Shown here piece after piece: positions 17,580 to 26,437 of a DNA stretch of 64,000 nt (within the stretch, counting starts at the first letter, position 1; each line of letters opens with the position of its first letter). A program made the position numbers and the translations under genes. Under the pieces are notes generated by a model. It made no database searches. It saw nothing but the letters and a program-made list of their open reading frames with translations, and was not told the DNA's origin. Where the stretch lies: the NCBI RefSeq assembly GCF_019753045.1, contig NZ_JAIELN010000010.1:62001-126000 (forward strand), given 5' to 3'. Origin of the DNA: Hyphomicrobium sp. (GTDB taxonomy: Bacteria > Pseudomonadota > Alphaproteobacteria > Rhizobiales > Hyphomicrobiaceae).

Positions 17580-18766
17580 TTATTCTTATTGCTCCTGACG
17601 TCTCGTTCCGACCCGCTTCTAATAAGTACAATGTAACCGACGACCGCGGACAATAGAGAACCTGCGAGAACGCCCAGACGGACTTCCGCGCTCGCATCAG
17701 GTTCGGGAAATGCCAGCATGCCGATGAATAGGCTCATGGTAAAACCGATGCCGCCCAAAATAGCTGTGCCCAAAAGCTGCATCTGGGTGGCTCCGCGGGG
17801 CATTTCTCCTAAACCGGCGGCAAGTGCAGTTCTGACGGCGCCGTATATTCCGAGTGGCTTGCCGAGGAAAAGTCCCAACGCGATGCCAATGGGGATTTGC
17901 GACAGCATGTCATTGGCCGACATGCCGTAGAGGCATAATCCGGCGTTGGCAAAAGCGAAAATCGGCACGATGAGGAAGCTGACCCAGGGGCTCAGCGCGT
18001 GCTCCAATGCCTCGAGCGGTCCCTCGGTACCCTTTTTGTTTCCCGTCAGAGGAATTGCGAGCGCGGTTGCGACGCCGGCCAGTGTCGCGTGGACGCCGGA
18101 CTTCAACACGCAGAGCCAGACGAAGGCGCCGACGAGCAAATAGGGCCAAGTGCGCATCACGCCCGAGCGATTGAGAAGGACTAGTCCGGCAACGCCGGCG
18201 GCCGCGAGCGCCAGGGCCTGCATCGAGAGATCAGCCGTGTAGAAGAAGGCGATGATCAGGATTGCGCCGAGATCGTCGATGATGGCGAGAGCGAGCAAGA
18301 ATACCTTCAACCCCGGTGGAACGCGGCTGCCGAGTGCCGCCATTACGCCGACCGCGAACGCGATGTCGGTCGCCGCAGGAATTGCCCAGCCGCGAAGCGC
18401 GACGGCGTTATCCCAGTTGATGACGGCATAGATCAGGGCGGGAACGATCATGCCGCCCAACGCGCCGACGACCGGCAGGAGGGCTGCCCGGCGGTTGGAG
18501 AGGGCGCCGCGTATCGCTTCGCGTTTGATCTCCAGCCCGACGACAAAGAAGAAGACGGACATCAGTCCGTCGTTGATCCAATGGATCACTTCCTTGGTCA
18601 AAGCGAACGGCGCAATCCCCAGTTGAATGTGTGTCGCAAGCGTTTGGTCGTAGATGCCTTTGAGCGGGGAATTGGCAACAATCAGCGCCAATACGGCGGC
18701 GCTCAGCAGAATCAGTCCTGCGAGGGCTTCGCGACTGATGCCTTGGGCGCTCGTTTCCGGTTTCAT
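17576..18766 (-). CDS. nhaA: Na+/H+ antiporter NhaA
   Basis: A 396-residue membrane antiporter. Conserved NhaA segments are present: HWINDGLMSVFFFVVGLEIKRE near residue 70, the unwound-helix region with the paired transport aspartates (LALAIIDDLGAILIIA), and the C-terminal GGIGFTMSLFIGMLAF. NhaA exchanges Na+ for H+ to control internal sodium and pH. I chose the ATG at 18766; the open frame runs on to 19075 but that part overlaps the pyridoxal kinase gene and is not NhaA sequence. The downstream carbonic anhydrase overlaps by 4 bp, an operon linking proton and bicarbonate handling. Confidence 0.94.
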   Translation of the reverse strand: MKPETSAQGISREALAGLILLSAAVLALIVANSPLKGIYDQTLATHIQLGIAPFALTKEVIHWINDGLMSVFFFVVGLEIKREAIRGALSNRRAALLPVVGALGGMIVPALIYAVINWDNAVALRGWAIPAATDIAFAVGVMAALGSRVPPGLKVFLLALAIIDDLGAILIIAFFYTADLSMQALALAAAGVAGLVLLNRSGVMRTWPYLLVGAFVWLCVLKSGVHATLAGVATALAIPLTGNKKGTEGPLEALEHALSPWVSFLIVPIFAFANAGLCLYGMSANDMLSQIPIGIALGLFLGKPLGIYGAVRTALAAGLGEMPRGATQMQLLGTAILGGIGFTMSLFIGMLAFPEPDASAEVRLGVLAGSLLSAVVGYIVLIRSGSERDVRSNKNK

Positions 18767-18834
18767 TTCGGCATTGCTCCGACAACGCATGCGTTCGCAA
18801 CAGGTATGCAAGCCGAAGCGGCGATCAGCAAGGG

Positions 18835-19749
18835 TTACGGCTGGTTGCGTGCGGATTTGCGCAGCGGGAATGCATGGATTTCGTCCGGCGCGAAGCCGTT
18901 TTCCCAGTCCACGAGATGGGGCAGCAGATGATCGCTGGCGCGGGAGACTTCGAGTGTTCTTCGCACGCCCGCGATGGCGTATCCAAGCGCTTGTTTGGGC
19001 GATTGCCCAAGCATCAGCTTGGCCGTCAAGCAGCCTGCGAAAATATCGCCGGTGCCATGGGGGACGTCGTTCCATTTCTCGACGCTGCCGATGAATGCCT
19101 CGCCACCGGCGACGAGCACGGTTGCCAGTTGCGACGGCCCATCCGGTATCGACGTGCCCGCGACGATGGGGCGTCTAGGTTTTTTGTCTGTCGCGTTTTC
19201 TTCACGCGGACCGGTATCCACTTCGCTTGAAAACGCTCTAAGCCGGCAAATCGCTTCGAGGGCATCCGCTCGCGACCTGACGTCGACGCCGGAGAGCCAG
19301 GAAAGCTCGAACCGGTTCGGCGTCAGGACGTCGGCGAGGGGAAGCAAGAGGTCACGGGTTGCGCCTGCGGCCTGTTCGTCGATGTAATGGCCTTTCGGAT
19401 CGTCGCCGAAGATCGGGTCGCAGATGTAAGTCAGCGCTGGATTGAATGCGCGCATGCGCTTGACGGCAGCGGCGACGATTTCGACGTGCCCGGCGGACGG
19501 GAGATAACCCGAGAACACGGCATCGAAATTTCCGAGCCAGCCGTTTTTCTCGAGCGCCCCGATCATATTTTCGAAAAGGGCCGGATCTACCGTCATGCCA
19601 GCGATGTGGGGCCGTATCGGGTGGTTGGAGAGGACGACCGTCGGCAATGCTACGACCTCGATGCCGGCTCGCTGCAGGGGCGGCATCGTGGCGGTCAGCC
19701 CTACGGGATCGCGGGCGACGTACGAGGAAATCATCAGGATTCTGGACAT
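18835..19749 (-). CDS. Pyridoxal kinase (PdxY-like)
   Basis: A 304-residue ribokinase-fold kinase that phosphorylates pyridoxal in the vitamin B6 salvage pathway. Supporting motifs are MISSYVARDPVGL at the N-terminus, SGYLPSAGHVEIV, the pyridoxal-kinase segment CDPIFGDDPKGHY, LTPNRFELSWLSG, and the catalytic anion-hole sequence VPHGTGDIFAGCL with the base Asp. A stretch between about residues 175 and 205 (SSEVDTGPREENATDKK) is a charged insertion absent from the E. coli enzyme. It lies 68 bp upstream of nhaA on the same strand. Confidence 0.85.
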   Translation of the reverse strand: MSRILMISSYVARDPVGLTATMPPLQRAGIEVVALPTVVLSNHPIRPHIAGMTVDPALFENMIGALEKNGWLGNFDAVFSGYLPSAGHVEIVAAAVKRMRAFNPALTYICDPIFGDDPKGHYIDEQAAGATRDLLLPLADVLTPNRFELSWLSGVDVRSRADALEAICRLRAFSSEVDTGPREENATDKKPRRPIVAGTSIPDGPSQLATVLVAGGEAFIGSVEKWNDVPHGTGDIFAGCLTAKLMLGQSPKQALGYAIAGVRRTLEVSRASDHLLPHLVDWENGFAPDEIHAFPLRKSARNQP

Positions 19750-19921
19750 TTGGCCGACAAGGTCGTTGGAGGGGTCAGTGTCCTATACCAGCACGCCGGG
19801 GGCGTACCCAGCGAGAGCACTATGATTCATGTGAAACGCTGTGAAACCATGGTCATGCTCAAGGTTGCAAATCGGGATGGTTGCGTTGCACAATCGGGCA
19901 ATTCATCTCGGAGTCGATGCA

Positions 19922-20821
19922 ATGGTCATGAGACCGAGACGCAGTGTTCTCTATCTTCCGGGCGACAACGAGCGGGCGCTCGAGAAAGCGAGAACGCTGC
20001 CGGCGGATGCGATCATCATAGATCTCGAAGACTCGGTCGCTCCAGGGAACAAGGAACGGGCGCGCAATCAGGCGATCGCGGCCATTCATGAGGGCGGCTT
20101 CGGGTCCCGAGAGGTGATCCTGCGCGTCAATCCGATCGAAACGCCGTGGGGGATGGTGGACCTTCACGCGGCGATCGCGGTGGTTCCAGACGCGATCCTC
20201 ATCCCGAAGGTTTCGAACGCGGGCGATATCTTGGGCACTGCGAAGGTCGTCAAGGCGGCGGAGGCCGATCCGCGCATCAGGCTCTGGGCGATGATCGAAA
20301 CGCCTATGGGCATCATCAACGCCAAGGAAATCGCGGCGTGCGGCCCTGATCCCGACAACCGGCTCGTCTGTTTGGTTCTCGGCACGAACGACCTCTTGAA
20401 GGAAAGCAGGGCGCTGGCCAGCAGCAACCGTTTCGCGGTGGTTCCCTGGCTCGCGATGACGCTCGTCGCGGCGCGCGCGTACGGGCTCGACGTGATCGAT
20501 GGCGTGTACAACGATTTCAAGGATGATTTGGGTTTCCGGGCGGAGTGCGAGCATGGCCGGACGCTCGGGATGGACGGGAAAACGTTAATCCATCCCTCGC
20601 AGGTGGTGCCGTGCAACGAGGTTTTTTCGCCGACCGAGGAGGAAATTGCGTGGGCGCGCAAGATCATCAGGGCCTTCGAAGAGCCCGAGAATGCGCGCAA
20701 GGGCGTCATCACAGTCGAGGGGCGCATGGTCGAACGGCTGCATCTCGTCATGGCGAAGCGGGTCGCGGCGATTGCCGAGGCGATCAGCGCTCGCTCCAAG
20801 GTGGAAGAGCCCTGGTTCTGA
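19922..20821 (+). CDS. (3S)-malyl-CoA thioesterase / CitE-like lyase (Mcl2 type)
   Basis: A 299-residue HpcH/HpaI-CitE family TIM barrel. The start RRSVLYLPGDNERALEKA, IIIDLEDSVAPGNKERAR (metal-binding Glu-Asp), RLWAMIETPMGI, LGTNDLLKE and VIDGVYNDFKDD resemble Rhodobacter Mcl2, the (3S)-malyl-CoA thioesterase, more than Mcl1 or MclA as I recall them. Mcl2 hydrolyses (3S)-malyl-CoA to malate in the ethylmalonyl-CoA pathway. The following gene is mesaconyl-CoA hydratase of the same pathway, which supports this reading. A plain citrate-lyase-like function cannot be excluded. Start chosen at ATG 19922, after CGGAG; the frame is open further upstream. Confidence 0.82.
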   Translation: MVMRPRRSVLYLPGDNERALEKARTLPADAIIIDLEDSVAPGNKERARNQAIAAIHEGGFGSREVILRVNPIETPWGMVDLHAAIAVVPDAILIPKVSNAGDILGTAKVVKAAEADPRIRLWAMIETPMGIINAKEIAACGPDPDNRLVCLVLGTNDLLKESRALASSNRFAVVPWLAMTLVAARAYGLDVIDGVYNDFKDDLGFRAECEHGRTLGMDGKTLIHPSQVVPCNEVFSPTEEEIAWARKIIRAFEEPENARKGVITVEGRMVERLHLVMAKRVAAIAEAISARSKVEEPWF

Positions 20822-20993
20822 TCAGCGGCGGCCGCTTCTCCCGTCTCTCGGGTCTTCTGCGGCCCTAGAGCGCGTCCTCGAAGCGCGAAAAAAGTTGCGG
20901 TTGCGGGTGGACCCCCCGAAAAAGGCTGGCCGAAAAAGACGTAAATAGCCGAAGCCCAGTTTCTGGGGCTTTCCGAAATACAAGGCAGGGACG

Positions 20994-22058
20994 ATGGCCG
21001 GAACAAAGACTAACGCAGGCAATTTCTTCGAAGATTTCAAATACGGCCAAGTCATTCATCACGCGACGCCTAGAACCGTCACCGACGGCGACGTCGCGCT
21101 TTATACCGCCCTTTACGGTTCGCGGTTCGCCGTCCAATCGGCCGATACCTTCGCGAAGGCGCTCGGGTATCCCAGGGCGCCGCTCGACGACATGCTGACG
21201 TTTCATGTCGTCTTCGGGAAGACGACGCCCGATATATCTCTCAACGCCATCGCCAACCTCGGTTATGCCGATTGCCGGTTTCTGAAGGCGGTCTATCCGG
21301 GAGATACGCTGTCCTCGACGTCGGAGGTGATCGGTCTCAAGGAAAATTCTAATGGCGAGACGGGTACCGTCTACGTGCGTTCGACGGGGCGCAATCAGCA
21401 CGATGAAATCGTCCTCGAATATTGCCGTTGGGTGATGGTGCGGAAGCGCAGCAAGGGCTCGCCGGCGCCCGAAGCGGTCGTACCGAAGCTCCCCGAGCGC
21501 GTGGATCCGCAGGACCTGGGCCGCGCCGTGCCGCCGCTCGATGTCAGCAAATACGATTTCGCCCTGTCGGGCTCGCCGCATCGCTGGGAAGATTACGAGG
21601 CGGGCGAGAAGATCGACCACATCGACGGTATGACGCTCGAAGAAGCCGAGCACCAGACGGCGACGCGGCTTTATCAGAACACCGCCAAGGTGCACTTCAA
21701 TCAGCATACGGAATCCAAGGGACGCTTCGGCAAGCGCATCGTCTACGGCGGTGTCGTGATCTCGCTCGTTCGGGCGCTGTCCTACAACGGGCTTGGCAAC
21801 GCCTTCCATCTCGCCGCGATCAATGGCGGACGCCATGTGGCGCCAACATTCGCAGGCGATACGATCTACGCCTGGTCAGAGGTGCTTGAAAAAGCAGAGA
21901 TTCCAGACCGCAAGGATATTGGTGCGCTGCGCGTCCGGCTCGTCGGCGTCAAAAACCAGGATTGTGCGTCGCTGCCGCTCAAAACACCGACGGGCGAGTA
22001 TGCAGAGGGGGTTGTCCTCGATCTCGATACGTGGCTTGTGCTGCCTCGGCGGGTGTAA
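20994..22058 (+). CDS. mch: Mesaconyl-CoA (2-methylfumaryl-CoA) hydratase, MaoC family
   Basis: A 354-residue double hot-dog protein, the length of mesaconyl-CoA hydratase. N-terminal repeat: FFEDFKYGQVIHHATPRTVTDGDVALYTALYGSRF. C-terminal repeat: YEAGEKIDHIDGMTLEEAEH...FNQH...KRIVYGGVVISLVRALSYNG. It hydrates mesaconyl-CoA to beta-methylmalyl-CoA in the ethylmalonyl-CoA pathway for acetyl-CoA assimilation and glyoxylate regeneration. The ATG follows AGGGA. The upstream malyl-CoA thioesterase homologue fits. The 172-bp gap between them may hold a separate promoter. The same gene is called mcd in Methylobacterium. Confidence 0.88.
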   Translation: MAGTKTNAGNFFEDFKYGQVIHHATPRTVTDGDVALYTALYGSRFAVQSADTFAKALGYPRAPLDDMLTFHVVFGKTTPDISLNAIANLGYADCRFLKAVYPGDTLSSTSEVIGLKENSNGETGTVYVRSTGRNQHDEIVLEYCRWVMVRKRSKGSPAPEAVVPKLPERVDPQDLGRAVPPLDVSKYDFALSGSPHRWEDYEAGEKIDHIDGMTLEEAEHQTATRLYQNTAKVHFNQHTESKGRFGKRIVYGGVVISLVRALSYNGLGNAFHLAAINGGRHVAPTFAGDTIYAWSEVLEKAEIPDRKDIGALRVRLVGVKNQDCASLPLKTPTGEYAEGVVLDLDTWLVLPRRV

Positions 22059-22122
22059 GCGGTACTCGGCACTGGGCTAGCGTGAGGCCGTCCGCGGCGC
22101 GTGATGCAAGGGGAGCAGTCGC

Positions 22123-22650
22123 ATGAAGATCGGAACGACGGCAGCCACAGCGGCGGCGATCCTTCTCCTTGCTGCAATCCCGAAGGCGGAAGCCATAGGA
22201 GAGACTGCGGTCGCCGAGATCAAGTTTGCAAACGGCAGCAGCGCCGGCACCATCACGCTGACCGAAATTGCTGCGGGCGTTCTCCTGAAGATCGATCTCA
22301 AAGGATTGACGCCCGGCGCGCACGGACTGCACCTCCACGAAGGCGGCAAGTGCGAAGGCGATTTTTCGTCGGCAGGCGCCATTTATAATCCGCTCGGGGC
22401 GAAGCACGGCTTCCTCAACGAGGAAGGTCCGATGGCGGGGGATTTGCCGAACGTCGTCGCCGGGCCTGACGGCATAGCTTTGGCCGAGATCCTGAGCCCC
22501 TACCTGCATCTCACCAAAGATACCGAAGACACGCTTTTCGATGCCGACGGGTCGTCGCTCGTATTGTTCGAAAAAGCGGACGACTATCAGACCGATCCGG
22601 AAGGCGGGGCAGAGCCCCGAATTGCCTGCGGCGTTCTCAAAGCGCAGTAG
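22123..22650 (+). CDS. Cu/Zn superoxide dismutase-like protein with degenerate metal site
   Basis: A 175-residue exported protein (signal peptide MKIGTTAATAAAILLLAAIPKAEA) with SodC fold motifs: HGLHLHEGGKC, KHGFLNEEG, GDLPNV, and EPRIACGVL with the disulphide Cys and channel Arg. Compared with the canonical family, the bridging His is replaced by Ile87 (SAGAIYNP instead of SAGGHxNP), a zinc His by Met104 (GPMAGDLP instead of GPHAGDLP), and a copper His by Phe149 (LVLFEKADDY instead of a VxH pattern). Two copper His (70, 72), one zinc His (95) and Asp107 remain. Superoxide dismutation is therefore doubtful; a copper-binding or structural role is possible. The start follows a strong GGGGAG site. 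Confidence 0.8.
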   Translation: MKIGTTAATAAAILLLAAIPKAEAIGETAVAEIKFANGSSAGTITLTEIAAGVLLKIDLKGLTPGAHGLHLHEGGKCEGDFSSAGAIYNPLGAKHGFLNEEGPMAGDLPNVVAGPDGIALAEILSPYLHLTKDTEDTLFDADGSSLVLFEKADDYQTDPEGGAEPRIACGVLKAQ

Positions 22651-22743
22651 ATAACGCCGTCGCCGCCCATTCTTCGCGACCTGTGCGTCGGGATTTGCAC
22701 CTTCATCACTCGTCTGCCCGGCGCGCTTCGAAGCGAGACTTCA

Positions 22744-22893
22744 GTGCCAAAGAAATTTGCCATTGTCGGCGCTGGGATGGCCGGTCTCGAAGCCCGGCCG
22801 TTACCCGGCGAAAATCTCGTCATTCGTACTTCGCCCATCTGGAGTTTGCGGCAGAGGGTGCCGATCGCGGCGATGCTGCTGCAAGGCTTTTAA
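22744..22893 (+). pseudogene. Possible remnant of an FAD/NAD(P)-binding oxidoreductase N-terminus
   Basis: A GTG at 22744 opens a 49-codon frame whose first residues (PKKFAIVGAGMAGLEA) are a textbook dinucleotide-binding beta-alpha turn (GxGxxG) like the start of FAD-dependent amine oxidase or renalase-like proteins. The frame then loses family character and stops at 22893, and no continuation is recognisable in the other frames up to sdhC. The rest of the 22651-23048 gap holds no gene I can support. I read it as a decayed gene; a chance match is possible because the motif is short. Confidence 0.35.
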
Positions 22894-23048
22894 GCGAGGC
22901 ACCCGGCACCTGCGGGACCGCGGTGATGACTTCGCCGGGGCGATCGTCAATTCGCTGGCTTAGTCCCACTCTCTGTGGCATTTGGCGAATTGCCGCGCTC
23001 GCTTCGAGCCGCTACACGTTTGCTTCACGCGCATCAGAAGGACGTCCG

Positions 23049-23459
23049 ATGGAGGCTACATCAGGCCGCGGCGTGCGACCCGAGCGGCCGCTCTCGCCAC
23101 ACCTTCAAATCTATTCGCCGCTCATCAACATGGTGATGTCGATCCTGCATCGCATCACCGGCGCGGCGCTTTACGCCGGGTCGCTGCTGCTCGCCTGGTG
23201 GCTGATCGCGGCAGCGTCCGGTCCCGACTATTACAACTATGTCTTGAGCTGGTTCGCCACTTGGCCGGGTAAGATCATTCTTCTCGGATATACGTGGGTA
23301 CTGATGAACCACATGCTGGGGGGACTGCGTCACTTCCTTTGGGACACCGGCCACGGCTACGATCTCAAGACGATCGACATTCTGTCGTGGGGCTCGCTCG
23401 CAGCATCTTTCACGCTGACGGCCATCATCTGGGCATTCGCCGCTCTCGGGGGCATCTGA
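23049..23459 (+). CDS. sdhC: Succinate dehydrogenase cytochrome b556 subunit
   Basis: A 136-residue membrane subunit. RPLSPHLQIYSPLINMVMSILHRITGAAL contains the conserved Ser and Arg of the quinone site and the SxxHRxTG signature. HMLGGLRHFLWDTGHG carries the heme-ligand His. Three membrane helices are evident. With SdhD it anchors the SdhAB catalytic part and passes electrons to ubiquinone. ATG at 23049 after AAGGA; the frame continues upstream but lacks conservation. Its stop overlaps the sdhD start (TGATG). Confidence 0.94.
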   Translation: MEATSGRGVRPERPLSPHLQIYSPLINMVMSILHRITGAALYAGSLLLAWWLIAAASGPDYYNYVLSWFATWPGKIILLGYTWVLMNHMLGGLRHFLWDTGHGYDLKTIDILSWGSLAASFTLTAIIWAFAALGGI

Positions 23460-23842
23460 TGAAATCGATGCGCACACCCTTGAAGAAAGTTCGCTACCTC
23501 GGGTCGGCGAAAGAAGGCGCGGATCACTTTTGGAAGCAGCGGGTGACGGGCGTCGCCAACCTGTTCCTCGGCGTCTTCTTGGTTTGGCTGATCGTGTCGT
23601 TGCTCGGCGCCGATTATGTGACCGCGCGCCAGAAGCTCGGAAATCCACTGATCGCGCTGGCGTTGCTTGGGCTCATCCTGTCCGGCACCGTTCACATGCG
23701 CCTCGGCATGCAAACGATCATTGAAGACTATGTGCATGAGGAGGGGCTGAAGCTTGCAGCCCTCATGCTGAACACGTTCTTTGCGATTTTCATCGCGCTC
23801 GTGAGTGTGTTCGCCATTTTGAAACTGAGCTTTGGAGCCTAA
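23459..23842 (+). CDS. sdhD: Succinate dehydrogenase hydrophobic membrane anchor subunit
   Basis: A 127-residue three-helix membrane protein beginning [20 protein letters not shown]. The conserved SdhD segment [19 protein letters not shown] is followed by [15 protein letters not shown], where the His and the DY pair correspond to the heme and quinone region. It completes the membrane anchor of complex II. It overlaps sdhC by one base and ends 5 bp before sdhA, so the genes form one operon. Confidence 0.92.
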   Translation: MKSMRTPLKKVRYLGSAKEGADHFWKQRVTGVANLFLGVFLVWLIVSLLGADYVTARQKLGNPLIALALLGLILSGTVHMRLGMQTIIEDYVHEEGLKLAALMLNTFFAIFIALVSVFAILKLSFGA

Positions 23843-23847
23843 GACGG

Positions 23848-25695
23848 ATGTCGGCAGCGAATGGCAAAGCCAACGGTGCGATTGCCGCGCCTTCCCAGGT
23901 CGGCAAGGCCTATCCCGTGCAGGATCACGTCTATGATGTCGTCGTTGTCGGCGCCGGCGGTGCGGGACTTCGCGCCACGCTCGGCTGTGCCGAGGCCGGC
24001 CTCAAGACAGCGTGCGTGACCAAGGTATTTCCGACACGTTCGCACACGGTCGCAGCGCAGGGCGGCGTTGCCGCGGCGCTCGGCAACATGGGTCGCGACG
24101 ACTGGCGCTGGCACATGTACGACACCGTCAAGGGCTCCGATTGGCTCGGCGACCAGGACGCGATCGAATATCTTTGCCGGAACGCTCCCGCCGCCGTTTA
24201 CGAGCTCGAGCATTACGGCGTTCCGTTCTCGCGCACCGAAGACGGCAAGATCTATCAGCGGCCTTTCGGCGGCATGACGACCGATTACGGCGAGGGTCCG
24301 CCCGCGCAGCGCACGTGCGCCGCCGCCGATCGTACCGGTCACGCGATGCTGCATACGCTTTACGGCCAATCGCTGCGGCAGTCGGCCGAGTTCTTCATCG
24401 AGTATTTCGCGCTCGATCTGATCATGGATCGCGACGGCGTTTGCCGGGGCATCATGGCGCTCAATCTCGATGACGGCACCGTGCATCGCTTCCGCGCGAA
24501 GAAAACCATTCTCGCCACGGGTGGATATGGGCGCACGTATTTTTCGTGTACATCGGCGCATACCTGCACGGGCGACGGCAACGCGATGGTTCTGCGCGCC
24601 GGCCTGCCGCTTCAGGACATGGAATTCGTGCAATTCCATCCGACCGGAATTTACGGCGCGGGCGTGCTGATTACGGAAGGTGCGCGCGGCGAAGGCGGAT
24701 ATCTCACCAACTCGAAGGGCGAGCGCTTCATGGAGCGCTACGCACCGCACGCGAAGGATCTCGCGTCGCGCGATGTCGTCTCGCGCTCGATGACGATCGA
24801 AATTCGTGAGGGCCGCGGCGTGGGTCCCGAAGCAGATCACATCTATCTGCATCTCGATCATCTCGATCCGAAAATTCTCGCGGAACGTTTGCCGGGCATT
24901 ACCGAGAACGCGAAGGTCTTTGCTGGCGTCGATCTTCGTCGTCAGCCGATCCCCGTGCTGCCGACGGTTCATTACAACATGGGCGGCATACCAACGAATT
25001 ATCACGGTGAGGTCCTGACCAAGAAGGACGGCGATCCCGATCACGTGGTGCCGGGTCTGATGGCGATCGGCGAAGCGGCGTGCGTATCGGTGCATGGCGC
25101 CAACCGCCTGGGTTCGAACTCGCTGATTGATCTCGTCGTCTTCGGTCGCGCGGCTGGGCTTCGCTGCGCGGAGACGATCGAATCGGGCGCGTCGCAACCG
25201 GATATGGCGAAAGATGCCAACGAGCCGGCGCTCGCGCGGCTCGACCGCTTCCGTTATGCCAAGGGCTCAATGCCGACGGCGGCGCTCAGGCTTCGCATGC
25301 AGAAGACGATGCAAGCGAACTGCGCGGTGTTCCGCGATGGACCGGTGCTTAAAGAGGGCGTCGAAAAGATCAATGCGGTGTGGCGCGACGCTGCCGACAT
25401 TTCAGTCACGGATCGTTCGCTCGTCTGGAATTCGGACCTCGTCGAAACGCTCGAGTTCGACAATCTGATCTCGCAGGCTGCGGTGACGGTCGTCGGGGCG
25501 GAGAACCGCAAGGAGAGCCGGGGCGCACATGCGCGCGAGGACTATCCGAAGCGCGATGACGTCAACTGGATGAAGCACACGCTCACCTGGGCCGATTATG
25601 CGACGAAGACCGTCAAGATTGACGACAGGCCGGTACACACCAAGACGATGACCAACGAGGTCAAGTACATCGAGCCGAAGGCGCGGGTTTATTAA
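23848..25695 (+). CDS. sdhA: Succinate dehydrogenase flavoprotein subunit
   Basis: A 615-residue flavoprotein, full length for the family. FAD motif [15 protein letters not shown] near residue 35. The covalent FAD attachment His is in [11 protein letters not shown]. The active-site region includes [21 protein letters not shown], and substrate Arg/His residues appear in [12 protein letters not shown] and [20 protein letters not shown]. It oxidises succinate to fumarate in the TCA cycle. It lies directly after sdhD, but unusually the next gene is not sdhB: about 850 bp, with an unknown gene and a small palindromic repeat, separate them. Confidence 0.97.
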   Translation: MSAANGKANGAIAAPSQVGKAYPVQDHVYDVVVVGAGGAGLRATLGCAEAGLKTACVTKVFPTRSHTVAAQGGVAAALGNMGRDDWRWHMYDTVKGSDWLGDQDAIEYLCRNAPAAVYELEHYGVPFSRTEDGKIYQRPFGGMTTDYGEGPPAQRTCAAADRTGHAMLHTLYGQSLRQSAEFFIEYFALDLIMDRDGVCRGIMALNLDDGTVHRFRAKKTILATGGYGRTYFSCTSAHTCTGDGNAMVLRAGLPLQDMEFVQFHPTGIYGAGVLITEGARGEGGYLTNSKGERFMERYAPHAKDLASRDVVSRSMTIEIREGRGVGPEADHIYLHLDHLDPKILAERLPGITENAKVFAGVDLRRQPIPVLPTVHYNMGGIPTNYHGEVLTKKDGDPDHVVPGLMAIGEAACVSVHGANRLGSNSLIDLVVFGRAAGLRCAETIESGASQPDMAKDANEPALARLDRFRYAKGSMPTAALRLRMQKTMQANCAVFRDGPVLKEGVEKINAVWRDAADISVTDRSLVWNSDLVETLEFDNLISQAAVTVVGAENRKESRGAHAREDYPKRDDVNWMKHTLTWADYATKTVKIDDRPVHTKTMTNEVKYIEPKARVY

Positions 25696-25730
25696 GCGGT
25701 TCTGGCCTTTTTATTTGGTCGCGCTTCTTA

Positions 25731-25757
25731 TCGGAAAACCGGTGCCCACTTTTCCGG
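25731..25757. repeat. Short palindromic REP-like element after sdhA
   Basis: CGGAAAA (25732-25738) and TTTTCCG (25750-25756) flank CCGGTGCCCAC. From memory, this palindrome type with the core GGAAAACCGGTGCCCAC is scattered through intergenic DNA of many Hyphomicrobiales genomes. Only one copy is visible here, so the repeat status rests on recalled knowledge. It could form a hairpin in the sdh transcript. Confidence 0.55.
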
Positions 25758-25837
25758 AAGCGCTCCGGGCGAGTACAAATAGCGCCGTCACAGGAAGTCG
25801 CCTATGGTGCGGCCGCTAATGGGGAGGCGCATCAGGC

Positions 25838-26437
25838 TTGAGCAAAGTTCCGAGGGAAGACGCCGACGAAACCGACACGCGGATGTCGCCCGATCCCTTC
25901 GCGGCGGTGCTGCCCGCATTGGCGGCGCTCGGGGCCGTCGCGTCGATCGCGGCCATCAATTGGTCGGGCGAGGGGAAGCTCGCGACGCGCACGCGGACGA
26001 AGCGCAAAACCGGCGCGGCGCTGCGTGACCTCGAAACCTGCTCTATCGGCCTGGCCGAGATTTTCCGCCGCTTTCAGCGTCACCCCCGCGTATTTGCCGG
26101 CGAAGGCGGGCAGGCGTCCGCTCCCCTCAAATTCGGCGTGCATGGGCAGCGCATCCGGGCCGACGCACAACGCCTTTATCTGCAACTGATGAACGACATC
26201 GCGTCGATGCTCGTTCTGGCCGCCCAGAACGCGTTCGACGTGATGACCGCCATCGAGGACGGCGATATCGACGCACCTGAAGAGATCTTTTTCGGCTTCG
26301 GCGAGCAACAGGAGCGGCTCAACGAAATCATCCAATCGCGGGCGCCGCTGCGTGTTGCCGTCGATACGGGGGCCGAGATCGCCGATCAGCTGATCGAACT
26401 CGTCCGGGAGCTCAAGAAGCACCAGAAAGCCGGGTAA
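25838..26437 (+). CDS. Hypothetical protein between sdhA and sdhB
   Basis: A 199-residue protein I do not recognise. It begins with TTG at 25838 behind a GGGGAGG site. The first 20 residues are acidic (EDADETDTRMSPD), followed by one hydrophobic segment (PFAAVLPALAALGAVASIAAINW, about residues 19-41). A largely helical, charged region follows (ALRDLETCSIGLAEIFRRF; LYLQLMNDIASMLVLAAQNAFDVMTAIEDGDID; ADQLIELVRELKKHQ). It may be a membrane-tethered helical protein. Its place inside the sdh operon suggests cotranscription with complex II, but nothing in the sequence links it to succinate dehydrogenase. Codon use looks like that of its neighbours. Confidence 0.65.
   Translation: MSKVPREDADETDTRMSPDPFAAVLPALAALGAVASIAAINWSGEGKLATRTRTKRKTGAALRDLETCSIGLAEIFRRFQRHPRVFAGEGGQASAPLKFGVHGQRIRADAQRLYLQLMNDIASMLVLAAQNAFDVMTAIEDGDIDAPEEIFFGFGEQQERLNEIIQSRAPLRVAVDTGAEIADQLIELVRELKKHQKAG

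Noticed and set aside
20862-20993. Possible small basic protein between the malyl-CoA thioesterase and mesaconyl-CoA hydratase genes
   Set aside because: The Lys/Arg-rich reading (KKLRLRVDPPKKAGRKRRK) is part of a frame running out of the thioesterase gene and has no start of its own.
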